From positions 13,174 through 54,842 of the forward strand of contig JAAAJB010000195.1 in assembly GCA_016098155.1 (NCBI GenBank): a stretch of 41,669 nt of DNA, in the 5' to 3' direction. The stretch is from Actinomortierella ambigua. Taxonomy: Eukaryota; Mortierellomycota; Mortierellomycetes; Mortierellales; Mortierellaceae. Shown here piece by piece: positions 1 through 12,971 of the stretch. Position 1 is the stretch's first letter, and each line of letters opens with the position of its first letter. A program made the translations under genes and the position numbers. The notes beneath the pieces are model-generated. The model had not been told where the DNA came from and ran no database searches. It saw only the letters and a program-made list of their open reading frames with translations.

Positions 1-3000
1 GTCCTTCTTACCTTCGTCACGGCGGCATGGAACTGCAAGTTCTGGATCGGACCACCGCTCATACCCTCATCGTTCTGGAACGCCGTCATGATGTTGACAA
101 CAGCTGCGTTGGCGCCATCACGTACGGGAGTGAAGGTAATCGTCAGACCATTCTTGCTATATACTGGGAAAGACTTTCGGTTACCAGCGGCTCCATTGCT
201 GGTGGTCGATGTGGGGCGTGCGGGGGTAGCAGCTGCAGGGACAGGGGACGTGGGCTTGGGCTTGGCCATACCGCCGCTTGGCACTGATCCCGCTGCGCTG
301 CCGCCACCACCGCCAAGAAGATCCAGAATATTGTTACCAGCCGATGCCGAGGAAGGTGGCGAGATGTTTGAAGTCGGAGTAGGGGACGAAGCCGAGACAC
401 CCAATCCCGAGAAGAGATCTGTCACAGCAGCAGCGGCCGATGTTGTATTGTTAGAGGCTGCAGGGGCACCACCGCCGCTAGGTCCAGAGAACAGGTCGGC
501 AAGCAAGTCCATGCCAGCTGGTGCCTTGCCCGCAGAGGTGGGTGCGCCTGTAGAGATCTGCGCATTTGTAGAGCCACCACTTGTACCAATGCCCATGAGG
601 TCCAAAAGTAACTATTGACGTGTAAATGGGGAAAAAAAAAGGCGGGGAAAAAACCATGGATGAGTAAAATACAAAGGCCGCTATGACGTCAATTTCTCTC
701 ACTCTCCTTGCAAACCTCCACGACAGCATGGCCCTTATCACATACGTCCTGATCGCTAGGACCTGCAGATGCAGAAGTCTGTGCGCTTTGTCTGCTTGAA
801 GCTATTTTTGACCAATAAAATGTAACAGTTACGATGTGAGCCAACATACGTCCCATGTCAAAACATGTCATCTCATTTCCAAACAATGAAGGATAAGAGG
901 TGAGGCAAAGATGAAAAAGAAAAAGGAGTGTTGCTTACATGGGCTACCAAGGCGTTCACCAGCAATGACAGTCTCCTTGATTTGAATAACGGGCATACGC
1001 TCCAAGATGGCAGGGCGGATGCTGTCGTACTGGAACAGATTGGAGTACTCAATCGAGCGCTGCTGAATCTCGACCTCGATCGAGGCCGAGTACGACTCAA
1101 TCAACGTCTTGACGCGCTGTGTAGAGGCTGCCGACTGGAAGCGCGACGTCAACTTCATCAAGGCCGTCAAGACGTACTCACGCAGCACCTGGTTGGCAAA
1201 GGGGCCTTGCACCACCTTCTCGAGCAGGTCGATGACGTCTGATTCGGTGACTTCCTTGGCGAGCTCTTCCTCCTCATAGCTGCCTCCCTGGACAAGAATA
1301 TCGCCGTATTCACCAATGACCCAGACACCAGCCAGCGTGAGCGACTCTTGTGAGATATCCTCCTTTAGCGATGCGTACAACTTCTGCACAGCATATCCCT
1401 GCAGCTCCGAGGTCTGTGTCACAAGGCGAATGAAGGCCGAAAGCATCTCCTCTCGGACATAATTGCCAGCCAACTTGAGCACTCGAAGGACCGTATCAAT
1501 ATGCCAACGCTTGTTTGGTGCGAACCTATTTTGATCAAGAGGGACGACGACAGCGAGTGAGTACCATGGATTTATCGAAAAAAAAAGAATAAGAAAAAAG
1601 AAAACCGCCACTGGTGCCTCTACAACAGGAGAGGGAGGGGGGCGTCATACGACACAACATACCTCTCTGCAGCCAAGCAAATCTTTGTCGTCATGCTCTG
1701 CTTAAACTCATTGTCGGCAACCTCCAAGAAGGCAAGCAGCTCGCGCGTCAGAACACGCACGTTCGATTCGTTGATGAGTGAGAAAGAAAGTTCCAATGCA
1801 CGACGACGAATGGAAATATCAGCATCGCGCAGACAGTCCAGAATAATGTTGCGGTGGCGCTGAACAGCGTTGACATCCAGTGAAATAGACTTGTTCAGAG
1901 TGGTCAAAGCGACATAGCTAAAACAATAGAATGAAAAAAAAAACATGCTGTTAGTTTGGTCCATGATCTACACAGGGATATTCATTTTTTTTGGCCTTGA
2001 CATATCAGTCCACTGTGTTTTCCCATACCGAATGTTGTTATCGCGGTTGCTCAAGAACTTTCCGAGAATGTTAATGGCTAGGACGCGCAAGGCATTGTCG
2101 GATGGTGTCTCCATGATGGTCAAGACTGTCTCGTACAGGATGGAGTTGCCCACGTTCTTGGACGATTCCGTGTTGGTGGCAACCTATCAATACAGAGTTA
2201 TTGTTAGGGAGAGTTTTCAATGGTGATGTCGTTTAAAAAAAAAGGGGGGGGGGGAGGCGATGATTGATCTCGTTGAAAGGGAACTCACCTGAGCAAGAAT
2301 ATCATTCATGGCCTCTGCACTTTCAACGTCATCCTTGCCAAGGATCCTGAGAAGGCGAAGGATCTTGATCTGCAAGAAGGGATCGGTGACACCAGTGACA
2401 TCGTGTTCCGGTGAGAATCCAGCGCTAACAAGGTTGCTGAGGTGGCGAACAAGGATGGGGACGGCCTTGCGGAAGTAGACGAGTGTCTCTGGGTTGGCAA
2501 GACACATTTCCGTGATAAGCGTGATTCCAGACAACAGCACTCCATGGTTGCGGTCGTTCAAGAGTGACTTTGCCTTTTGAACAAAGTTTTCCTGAAGTTC
2601 CGGAACGCGATGAATGATGCGGATGGCACAGAGGGCGGCCTATGCATTGATATATCGGAACAAATGACGTGATTTTACGCGTTAACGTTACAGAAATGGT
2701 GTGAATCATGGGGGACAAGAGGCAAGCTGGGATGGCGCCACGTATTCCATCGTGCAGAGCGTCGGCTACTGTTGTTACCTTCTTGCGGATGTACATGTTT
2801 GAGCTACCCAACAGCTTCTCGACCTCTGAGCACAAGTCTCGCGACATTTCGGCAGAGGCAATGTTGCCAAGCGTGCAGAGGGCGAGACCGACAATATACA
2901 TGTTGGCATGGTTCAGGTCGCTGAAAGAGTGCCGATGAGGAACACAAAGGGGGCGGGGCGGGGGAGAGTGTCAGTCTTGTTTGCGTGTCCTGAGGAGAAA

Positions 3001-3498
3001 ACACATTCTGGGATTGGCGGGAAGTGGGTCAATGAAAATTGCTTACTTCTTGAGAGAGTTGGTCAGGAGAGTGAGGACCTCTTGGTTCTCATCGAGCAAC
3101 AGCATGGTTCCCAAGTAGCCAAGACGCTTGTCAGTGAACATGGGGCTTGCAGCGAGCTTCAAGCACTCGATTTGACCAAAGTGGGCGGGGTAGCCAAGCA
3201 TGTGGATATACAGGAGCTTGGAGATGTTGGCGTGACGGAGTTCGACATTCTCCTCCTTGAAGGATGTACGGATGAAGGCAGACTCCTTCTGGATGACGGC
3301 GCGTTCATCTGCATGGGTCTTACAGGCACGAATGGCCTTGATGAGGTCTACATGACAGGGGGGGAATAGAAGGGGGTGAGCAGAGTGACTTTAAACGCAG
3401 GCACAAAAAGACGCGATCAGATGAAGCGAGGGGTGGAGGGATGGGGGGGCAGTGAAAGAGGGAGAGAATGCGTTACCCTTGAGGCGATAGAACACCAT
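1..3498 (-). CDS. APL4: AP-1 complex subunit gamma (gamma-adaptin), C-terminus cut by window edge
   Basis: Large subunit of the AP-1 clathrin adaptor, which sorts cargo at the trans-Golgi network and endosomes. Nine exons join in frame: 3498-3477, 3347-3047, 2920-2779, 2639-2289, 2183-2029, 1917-1663, 1525-939, 801-746 and 611-12, giving 823 codons so far. A donor site at 11-10 shows that the gene continues beyond the window. The start reads [17 protein letters not shown]. The adaptin trunk follows, with signature stretches [49 protein letters not shown] and [15 protein letters not shown]. The hinge (roughly residues 625-745) carries clathrin-box-like acidic dileucine motifs (LLLDLMG, DLLADLF, NILDLLG). 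The gamma-ear domain starts near [13 protein letters not shown]. The 56-bp exon 801-746 is the least certain, but it keeps frame and leads into the DLLLDLMG motif expected here. Roughly the last 80 residues of the ear are missing. Confidence 0.96.
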
Positions 3499-4010
3499 GG
3501 TGGGTGGATGGTGGCGGGGAGGGGGGGAGGGGGGGAGGACAAGGATGGATGGAGGAGGAGGTGGTGAGAAGGTTGGTCAAAGGGTGATGAGAATGGATGA
3601 AGTAGTGCAGGGCAGGGTAGGGCAGGGCAAGCAAGCAGGCTCGCTGGAAACTGAACTGAACTGCGACTGCACTGAAACAACTGAGGTGAACAGCTGGACT
3701 GGAGAGAGAGAGGTCTGGCTGGCCATCTGGCCAGCCAGTGATCGACGTTGCAGTAGAAATCACTGATGCAATCGCTGACTGATTCAATTTGTCCCATTCG
3801 GGCAACTGTTGCCCTTTTCGCGTTTGCTGTTCTGTTCTGTGGCCAGTCCCACCTTGATGATTTTATTTGAACAACAAAAACGTCGCGTTTTTTTGTTGTT
3901 TAGTTCCTTTCCTTCATTCCTTTGTTGCATTGCCTAGAGAGCCCTACCTCCCTCCCTCTCCTCGTCCACGTCCTCCTCCTCCTCCATCCCATGTGTGTGC
4001 GCTGTCTGCC
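3499..4010. promoter_or_regulatory. Divergent promoter region between AP-1 gamma and the polyQ gene
   Basis: These 512 bases separate two start codons that point away from each other, so they must hold both promoters. The side next to AP-1 gamma is purine-rich (runs of GGGGA and GGATGGA). The side next to the plus-strand gene is pyrimidine-rich (CCTCC repeats just before the ATG), as is usual for leaders in this window. There is no clear TATA box. A perfect palindrome sits at 3800-3814 and is listed separately. Confidence 0.6.
3800..3814. promoter_or_regulatory. 15-bp perfect palindrome in divergent promoter
   Basis: GGGCAACTGTTGCCC is a 7+1+7 perfect inverted repeat near the middle of the divergent promoter. 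The half-site GTTGCC matches the half-site of RFX-type X-boxes, but the arms are everted compared with the classical X-box. It may bind a dimeric regulator. No factor can be assigned from sequence alone. Confidence 0.35.
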
Positions 4011-7000
4011 ATGAGTGCTCCCTCTCAGCAACAGCCTACCTCACTGTCGCAGCTTCACCCTGTCACCAACGGTACACGCATTAGCCACTCTGGCAACATC
4101 AGCCGAAACAGTACCAAAACCATCATCAATGCGAATGGCTCTCAGGCACAAACACAGTCCAACATGCTGAATGGCATCTTATTACCACCTACCGCCAACA
4201 AGCCCATTGCGGCTTCTCCTCCGCCGCAGCCCATTGCCCCCATGGACAAGAGCAAGCCCGCACAAAAGGCCAAAGACGCTGCAGTCTCTTCAGAGACAGA
4301 CCCAAAGCCAAAGCAAGTCAGAAAGAAACGTGGGTTTTACAAGAAAACCCTGCTAAGGATGCAAGCAGAGGCAGAGGCCAAGGCGCGCGCTGATGAGATC
4401 GCTAGGGCGGAAGCGGGGGCCATGATCGTCGATGGGGCTGGGGCCGCTGGTGAATCTTCTACAACATCATCTATTGTTGCTCCACCTTCAGCCCCAGTCT
4501 CGTCGAGTTTGGTGCCAGGCATTGACAGCACAGTACACCCCGTTGACTCAGGGATTGCGCCATCTCCCATCCTACAGCGACAGCAACAGCAACAACAACA
4601 GCAGCAGCAGCAACAGCCACATCAACCGCAGCAGAAACAGCAACAGCAGCAGCGGCAGCAGCCACAGCAGTCGATGCAGTCGTCCGCCTCGTCCTCTACG
4701 CAGTTGCCACCTTGTCACGACTCTCTGTCGGCTGGTACCAAGCCTACACAGAGCCTTGAAGGCAGCGGTTCTGGTCAGCAAATGAATATGCAGGGGGCAT
4801 CGTCGACCATGGCGCACAAAGACATATCAGGCTACTCCATGGTGGAGCAAGGGTCGGTCTCAATGTTTGACAACGAGGGGCCCAAGAGCTCGTCGTCATT
4901 ATCTAAAGGCAAGAAGCGCGAGCACCGATCTGTCCGGGATTGGGATGACTGGATCCAGGTCAAGGAAGAGCAGTCAAGCCAGCCTCTGGATCGTCCGCCC
5001 GCGTATGAGCAGCTGACGCCCCGCATGATTGAAAAACTAGGAGTCAAGAGCTCGAGGCATCAAAACCGCCAACAACAACAACAACAACAACAGCCACAGC
5101 AGCAACAACAACAGAACCATCAACAGGCTCAGTCTGCCTCTCAACAGCGGCACCAGCATTTTCATGCCCATCAGTCTCAGCACCAATCTCAACAACATGA
5201 CCAAGCAGTGGATCGCGCACATTTTTCAGCCACGCCTCCGTTACAGTCACAATTTCAACCGCATTTTCAATTGGGTAAAGGTCTAGCCCAACGTCGGTAC
5301 CAGCATGCTGACGACGATGATGACGACGACGAAGATGCAGACGACGATGTTGAAGAAAGTCATGACACACGAGCCGATTTGGAGAAAGAGCTGGCAATGC
5401 TTGCACAGGAGGCCGCGGACGAGCGGAAACGACAGGAGCAGATGGATGAGAGAGACCTGGAGCGAGCAGAAAAGACGGCACAGGCTGTTGCAGTAAGTAT
5501 TTGTTGCTGTTACATGGTCATCTTTATTTATATATTTATTGATGTCAGTAGAATCCGGGGTTGTCTCTGAAACTATACACTTGACATTAATATCATATCT
5601 CTCCCTTCCCTCTCTTCCTTCTCTCACTTTCTCTCTCAATAGCTTCTCAGAGATCTCAAGTCCAAGCTAAGAGGCGCAACGGAGCTACTGGGACAGAATC
5701 TACAGTTTCAATCTGGAGACATGATTTCACAAATCTTTGACGAGGTGCTGGACGACATTGGGCGAGATAACCTCGACATGCTCAATTCTCTGACAGACAG
5801 ACGGCTCAAGCAGCAAGATGACAAATATGCTTCAATTCTGACGTCGCCGGAGCATGCGGACCATATTGTAACCCGATCGGCCGTAGCTGCTCAGCTTCAA
5901 GGTGGGGAGAGACCAACAGGGCATGATCTGGTGTCGCGTCGTGGGCGTACAAAGCCTCATACTGTCGTTCGTCGTCTTCCTGACTACAATCAAAGCCACA
6001 ACCAACAACAACAGCACCTACACAAGGCCTCGCAGATGAACATGGAAGAATCGGATGTTGGTGATCTAAGCGACCACGAGGATGAATACTCTGCTGACCA
6101 GTACATTGGGCAGGCATGGAATGTCCACGCCGACAAGGAGCCGCCAACAGCCGCCGCACTTTTGAATCACACTCTGTTCAACAGCGGGACCAGTCGAGGC
6201 GGAGGCACAGGTCCATCCAAGCGCAATCACTACAGCAGCAACAATAGTGGTAATGGCGGCAGCAGTAGCAGCAGCAGCAACAATCAACATGTCGACCACA
6301 GTCTTGTGACTCGGCCAAAGAAGGCTCTCAAGACCTCGTCATCCTCGTCCCTGGCCACGTTTGCGCCATCCACCTATTCGTCGCCCTCGGAGACACTGCG
6401 CATGTTGTCGATCGCAGAGGATGAACTTCGGCGCCGGCAAAAAGCCGACTTTGAAGCACTGCAGCGCAAACATTATGGCGAGTTTCAAGAGCTTCAGCAC
6501 TGGATGCAGAAGCAACACGAAGAGTTTCAGAATGTGGAGTTTGCAAAGACGCGACATATTCGAGAACAGCTTGAGCAACATCCAGCCACCTCACACGATT
6601 CAAGAGGTAGAAGTAATGGTGGCAGAGCAGCAGGGCAAAGGGTACCTCTCGCTCGACAGCTGACGTTTAGCAATCGGTTGTCCTCGTTTGACTATGACGA
6701 CGAAGGTGAGGCAGGTGGCCATCCAAGAAGCCCTGAGCGATCCTCTTCGCCACCGTCTCTTCCATCGGCGCGACTGCAAAAGAAATTGCGGAGGGATTCA
6801 TCTGGTACAGCGGTGGCGACCAGCCACTCAAAGGTCACATCGTCATCATCATCGTCGTCGTCGATGATGGACTTTGACCAAGATCGACTGATCCGTGCAA
6901 GCCAGCAACAGGCAGGTCTTCTTGCCCGCACATCTTCCTACTCTTCCTCCTCCTCCCCATCCTCCTCCTCCGCGCCCCTCAAGCTGACGGGTGTCCACCA

Positions 7001-8747
7001 CAAGCTGAGCAAGCAGATGCTCAAGAACCGGGATGGGCTTCCAATGTCAACTATGAACCTGGCTCTCACGGCCATGAACGAGAAGAGGAAGCTGCTGAAG
7101 CGTGCTTCGAAACTGAATATGGGCACGCAACAGCCAGTCTTCCCGGAGGGCCGCCAGCACCAGGACGACTACTATGACGATGACAGTGACGAACCCTCGG
7201 GTGTCCTCCAGAATGGCGGCGGCGGTGGTGGCTTCCGACAGTCATCTCCATCTATTACACGGCTTTCAACAGCGACGGCAGCGGCAGCGGCAGCAGCATC
7301 GGCGGCAGCAGCTACTGGAAGCTCACAAAGGGTGAACGACGTCGCCTTGCAGGCAAGGGCGACGACCCCGGTGTCAAAGCGATCAGCGGCAACAGCAGCA
7401 GCAGCAGCAGCAGCAGGAGCAGCAGCCGAGATGCTATCTGCGGACATGAGCTCGCCCTTCTTGGTGCACAATGGATCTGGTTCCCGAAGCGGCTCTATGC
7501 AACCCTCGCATGCCCGATCGACGTCGTCAGCTGCGTATTCAGTGGCGCAGCAGCAGCAGCAGGCATCATCGCCTCCGGCGCCTGTCTCTCCTTCAACAAC
7601 AACAACGATGGCAGCACCGTCGTCCCGCAAGATGTCGGCTGGCTCGAGCAAGAGGCGCAAGAGCTCATCGGCTGGGAAGCCCAATCCGAAGCACGAGTCT
7701 GTTGCCCATGTTCCTACTTTGTCATCACTACCATCTGCCTCTTCTGCCTCCTTGTTGTCGGCCGCCACCACCGCTACCGCCGGCACCACCACTACCAACG
7801 ACAACGACGACGATGCCATCAACAACAACTTTAGCCAAGCGCTGCTGAACCACTACAGCCACCAGTGGAAGTCGGATGCTGCGGGCGCGGAGAGTCTTTT
7901 TGATTTGATGTTGAGCGACCCACCCGAGTTTGATGTCGACGAGTCAGAGGTGGAGAGTATGCTGGCGACGTCGAGTGCTGCTGCTGGTCTTCTTCATCAC
8001 CATCATCATAAGAGTGGTGGTGAGGACGACTATGCGAGCGACAGCAACCATACGGAGAATGGCAGCAGCAGTCATCATCATCGTCATCATCAGCAGCATC
8101 ACAGCGGCGGTGGCGGCGATAGCCGTCGCGGCAGTAACAGCAAGCGCAACGAGTTGAATGCCACACCGACCTCCAACGCTTTCAAATGGTATCAGAAGCA
8201 GCAGCGGCTGGCTGAGGACCTGGCACGGCAGCCCAAGATTGCGCCCTTGCAGTTGGAGGGCTTGACGGACGATGACTCTGCAGGGCCGACAATGACGACG
8301 ACCACACACCTAGCGACGCCGTTTGATTTTGCGTCGCTTATGGGCCAGGCTGGCAACAGCAACAGCAACAGCAGCAATACTGCATTGACTGGATCCACGA
8401 ACCTGTTTAGTGGAGACCATCAGCATGGCCATTCGCATTTTAGCCTCTCCAATGGACTGGGGGATATTGAGCACGACGGCAACGGCAACGGCAATGGCAG
8501 CCATCCAGCAACGAGCGATATGATCGACCCGCCTTCATCGGCGTCGTTACTGCCTTTGGACTACATGCCCGCGAGCTCGCCGATTTCACCATCGATGGAG
8601 ATGCTCTTCAGCGACGATGGTCACCATGTCGCGGGTGACTGGAGCTTCAAGGGAGGTGATCTCACGGACGAATTCCTTCATCCAGAATCGCCAGGAGCAG
8701 GAGGAGGAGGAGGAAGAGGGTCGTCGCATGATTTCCTAGAGTTCTAG
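4011..8747 (+). CDS. Large polyQ/low-complexity protein of unknown function, probably nuclear
   Basis: Two exons, 4011-5492 and 5643-8747, joined in phase 0 over a 150-bp intron (gtaagt..atag), give 1,528 residues. I do not recognise the family. Visible parts are: a basic patch QVRKKRGFYKKTLLRMQ (about residues 99-115); polyQ blocks (about 189-222 and 353-375); a more conserved-looking DWDDWIQVKEEQ...LTPRMIEKLGV segment (about 310-345); an acidic Asp run (about 435-448); a charged helix that crosses the splice junction (about 451-545) and leads into MISQIFDEVLDDIGRDNLDM; and a second coiled coil, DELRRRQKADFEALQRKHYG onward (about 745-805). Long Ser, Ala, His, Asn and Gly runs follow to the C-terminus. 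There is no signal peptide or membrane segment. The composition resembles transcription or chromatin co-regulators, which is only an inference. The start is the first ATG after the pyrimidine leader. The open frame reaches back to an ATG at 3867, but that stretch reads as leader. Confidence 0.85.
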
Positions 8748-9439
8748 TTATAGGTCTAACCAGGCATAAATAGAACGCTGGAAGCGAGTTAGTGGCAGCT
8801 CAACAAGTGTGCAGAACAAAGTACATGTTTTTCATGAAGTCAACTCTTATCATATATCCATGCGTCAGCATGAGCCCCCCCCTCCGGAATCGGATCGATC
8901 TTAGTAGCGTGTAAATGCTCGGGGGGGGGGGGGAAAGGGCGGAAATGCCTTCTTGTGGAAGAGCTGATATGCTCCTGTACTGAGCTAGTTGCGACCGCAG
9001 CATGTGTTTCTCCTCAGCTTTTGGCAGTAGTCGCTTTTGACAGACACGCAATCTAGGTTCACGCCCACAAGCTTCTCTTTGCCCTTTGATCATCCGACGG
9101 TGTCGCGCTGGACGGACTTTATGGAAGCAGAAGACAAACATGGCTTGGACGTCCGGTAATCGTTCCGTCATGCCGATCGTGAGAAATGCTAGGTGTATTT
9201 TCTTCAAGGTGACAGAAGGGGAAGTGTAGGAGGATAGGACATCCATCCGTTGGGGGCCCCGCCTCTAAAGGTGTTATTGTCAAATTTATCTGTCGGGGTC
9301 TGGTGTTTTTCTCCCTTCTCTGTCTGTCTGACGGTCTGTCTGTAGCATTTGTTTGACGATCATTTTATACAATTTCTACAATAAAAAAAAAAAAAAAAGA
9401 AGACAGGCCTATTCACACACTCGTCTACAAATTTTTTTT
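8748..9439. other. Convergent intergenic region (3' UTRs)
   Basis: Lies between two genes whose 3' ends face each other. It holds homopolymer runs (G12 near 8921, A16 near 9382) and a short CTGT repeat near 9320. A minus-strand open frame at 8800-9246 resembles no family I know and has no codon-bias or splice support. No RNA gene was seen. Confidence 0.5.
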
Positions 9440-12400
9440 CTAAGGACGCACGCCCAGCTGCGAGCTGAACGCCTTGCGTTGAACGCCGAGCCACGAGGTG
9501 GGAGCCATGCGCTGGTGTTGAGCAAGGACATTCTCACGGAGGCCCTTCTTGAGTTGGTCGTGCCATGCAGACACCATCAGCTGCTGCTCACGGCGCCACT
9601 GGATGCGCTTCTCCTCCATTTGGATCTGAACGAAAAAAAAAAAGAAAAAAGTTAGCTGATATGCCAAAAGGTGGGTGTGTTTTTTTTCCTACTCGCTTTT
9701 CTTCACTTTTCATTTGTTTGTTTACCTTGAGTCTCTTGTTCTCCTCCTGCTTCATTGCAAGCTCCGACTGGAGCGACCCAACCGCCTCTGGGTAGGAATC
9801 AGCACCGAGATCCGCCCTGTTGTTGTTGTTGCTCTCCTTGAGCATGGCGTCCTGGCGAACAATAAACTCCTTGGCCTGCTGGAACTTGACCGTCACCTGG
9901 TTCATCTGCTCCGTCATCTGCTTCAGCTGCGCCTCCAACTGGGCCTCACGCGCCGTAGGTGCACCTCCTGCGCCAGCAACAGCCTCTCCGCTGCTGCCCT
10001 CTTTTTCCTCCATCACCGCCGCCAGGCGCCTCTTGAGCTCCTCATTCGCCGCCTCCAGTTCCTTGGCGGCGACCAAACGGGCCTGGGCCTCCATAAGCTC
10101 ATGCTCACGCTCCTGCAACGTGGCCTGGATCGACGCCAACAGCGCCAGTGTGGCCGCATCGGCATCCTGGCTGCTGACGCTGGTCGAGGCCGTGACCTGC
10201 TGGAGCCGCAGACGGTCCAACTCGGCCTGCAGGGTCAATTTGGCCTGGTGTTCAGCCACGTAGTCGCTCTCGTACTTGGCCTTGAGACGATTGGCGTTCT
10301 CGAGCAGGTCTTGGAGGACCATCGTCTGGGCCTCGACGCTGCTGGTCTCCTTTTCTTCCTTGAGGACCTGGATCTCGCGCTCTAACCGCGAGATTGTGAG
10401 CCGGAGCTCGGTCGCGTTGTTCAGCGATCCTGCAAGACTATTGTTGTTACTATTGTCATCCTCGATATCCATCATGTCGTACGCCAGGCTGGTACTACCA
10501 CCATCACCTCTTCCTCCTGAACCTCCTCCACCGGACAACTCGAGCTCTCGGATCTTTTCCTCCAGGATCTGGATCTGGCCGAGGTCACGCGTATGATCGG
10601 CCTCAATTTGGTGGAGGCGTTGCGCTTGCTGCTTGGCCTCGTGCTCCATCTGGTTCCTCTCCAGTAACAGCTGGTTGCTCTTGCTCTCCAGCGTCATGAT
10701 CTGCTTCTTGTACGACTCCATCAAGGACTTGAACGCCAACACCTTGCGATATTCCTCCTCCACCTCCTTGTTGCGTTCAATCAGCTCTTGGTTCTGTTCC
10801 TCGGCCGCCTAGAGATAGATGAAGATAAAAAAGAATAAAAAAGATACAGGTCAGGGGCAATCCTCACAAAAAAAGAAACAAAACAGAGGGAGGAAGAGAG
10901 AAGAGCAAACAAAGTACAGCACAACAAGCAGATCCGCAAGCCTTACCTTAATCTGACGCCGCAGATCTGCACCTTCCTCCAGCTTCTTCTTGTACTTTTC
11001 AATGACGTTTTCCGTCTTTTGCAGCTTCTCAATCGCGTGTTTGTACTCGTCCAGCTTGTCCTTGAGCCGCATAGCCTCGTCCGCCTTGATTTGCAAGTCT
11101 GCTTCGGATCGTGAAAGGTCGGCAATGGCCTTGATCTGGTTGTTGAGCAGGATCTCTTGTTCATGCCGCCTGTCCTCGCTCTTTTGCCTATGTGAGGGAA
11201 ATGTGAGCAAGAAAAAAAGAGAGAGAGAAAAAAAAGGAAAAGAGATAAAGAGTTAAGAAATGAGGTTTTAACTGTCCATACACACACCCAAAAAAAAAAA
11301 GAACATGAAAACTTACAGGTCCTGTCGCAAATGTTCAATCTCTGTCCGCATTAAAAAGTCTGACTTGCCACTCTGCGAGGCATGTGCGGAGGCGCGCTCC
11401 ATTTCACGAAGGCGCTGCTGTAAATCCTCCCGCTCCATCTGCGACTCTTCCTATATAGTCCAAAAGATAGATATATAGAAATACCGTTCAAGGTCATTAG
11501 TTTTGTATCAGCTACCGCAACGATCGATCACAACGGTGTCCACTTATGGATCCGCTTTCTTTTTTCTTCCTTTTCTTCACACATACATATTTCCGCTTCA
11601 GAATCGTAAACTCGTTGGCCAGGGCTTGGTGGCTCCGCTCGAACTCATCACGCTCGGATTGCAGCTGCAACTGTGCCAGTTCCTGGTCGGCACTATTATC
11701 CTCCCTATCATTTGTCAATAACAAAAAAAAAAAAAAAAAAAAAAAAGGAAAAAGAGGGGTGAGGGACATACAGACACACACATAAAAGGGCCAAAGAAGC
11801 AGAACAAGAGAGTGGGATGTCATCAACTTACCCATCCGAATCCCGCATCTGTCCACCATTATTCAGCGCATCAATCGTCTGCTCCAGTGAAAACATCAGC
11901 GCTACCTGGGTCTGTTGCGGCAGGGCCTGGATATGTTGGATATACACGGCGTTGCGCTCACACTGGACGGCGACGGCGATCAAGAGCGCACACAACTTGA
12001 GCGTCTCCAACGTGTCCCCATCCTTGGCAATCGCATTTAAGTTTGGCGGCTCCAAATTCGCCAAGGACTGGCCCAGTCGCTCCACCAGGTATCGCGTCAC
12101 CAGTTTGTAGAGTTTTTGAAGGTTGTTATACTTGGTCACCCAGTTGTCGCCCATGTCTGCCGATCGGATCAGCTTGAACCATTTGGCGTCACTAGAAGAA
12201 AAAAGGGTATATTATATATATTTTAGGGGGGAAGGAAGGGGGGGGGTCATGCGCGTCGTATTTCAGACAAGAAAAAAAAAGGTACAAATAGCAGAGTGTG
12301 AGCAATTTGGATATCATATTCGACACTATTACTTGTGATGAAGCCATAGGAGAGAGGATGGAGGGAAACAGGGCATGACATTCTCGCAAAGGGTAGCTGA

Positions 12401-12796
12401 GGGGTGTTGGCATATGGAATACCCCTAACACTTGTATGTATATATTTTTATGTGTGTGTCAGAGTGAGGGAGAGAGGAGGTGTCACGTCTTACATGTCTG
12501 CTGCCACTTCAAAAAGGATGATGCCGTCCGACAAGTCCGAGATGTGTCGACATGGCCGCGAGATGCCAGTAAATGTGTTGACCTATACTCAGGCGAATAA
12601 AAAAAAAAAGGCACAAGTAAGAATGGGCTACGAAGGGACAGACAGACAGGACAAGGGTCGCGTCAAGCAGTTGTGTGTGAAAACAACTGTTGTACACACA
12701 GGGGGGGAGTCAAGAGTCAAAAAGTCAAAAAGAGAGACATACCCATTGCTCGAATGCAGCGACCAGCATGGGGAGGGTTATTTTGGCTTGATTCAT
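9440..12796 (-). CDS. HOOK-family dynein adaptor
   Basis: Cytoplasmic coiled-coil adaptor. In fungi, Hook proteins (HookA/Hok1) work with FTS and FHIP to link early endosomes to dynein-dynactin and kinesin-3. Eight exons join in frame: 12796-12743, 12582-12494, 12191-11832, 11704-11587, 11450-11317, 11187-10947, 10808-9726 and 9625-9440, giving 754 residues (animal Hooks are about 720). Residues 1-165 form the calponin-homology-like HOOK domain, with FEQWVNTFTGI, LSDGIILFEVAADID, KWFKLI, DNWVTKYNNLQKLYKLVTRY and VQCERNAVYIQHIQ. Residues 170-700 are almost entirely heptad-rich coiled coil (for example KKKLEEGADLRRQIK and EEEYRKVLAFKSLMESYKKQ). The tail has LMVSAWHDQL, matching the conserved AWY/W motif near Hook C-termini that binds FTS/FHIP. 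The first and second exons are short but give exact HOOK-domain continuity. Confidence 0.93.
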
Positions 12797-12971
12797 GGCT
12801 ACTTGATGAGCCACGCAGGCGGGTGGTTGGTTGGTGTTGATGAAAGATGGAATGAATAATATAGGAAATGATGCGATGCACACAGTGACACTACAAGGTA
12901 TAGAAAATCACCTGACCATCATTTTGTAATCGCAATTATATAACCTATCACTCTATCAACTATCACAACAT

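Noticed and set aside
8800..9246. 148-aa minus-strand open frame between the polyQ and HOOK genes
   Set aside because: No family likeness, no promoter-like context, and it lies where two 3' UTRs converge. Chance open frame is more likely.
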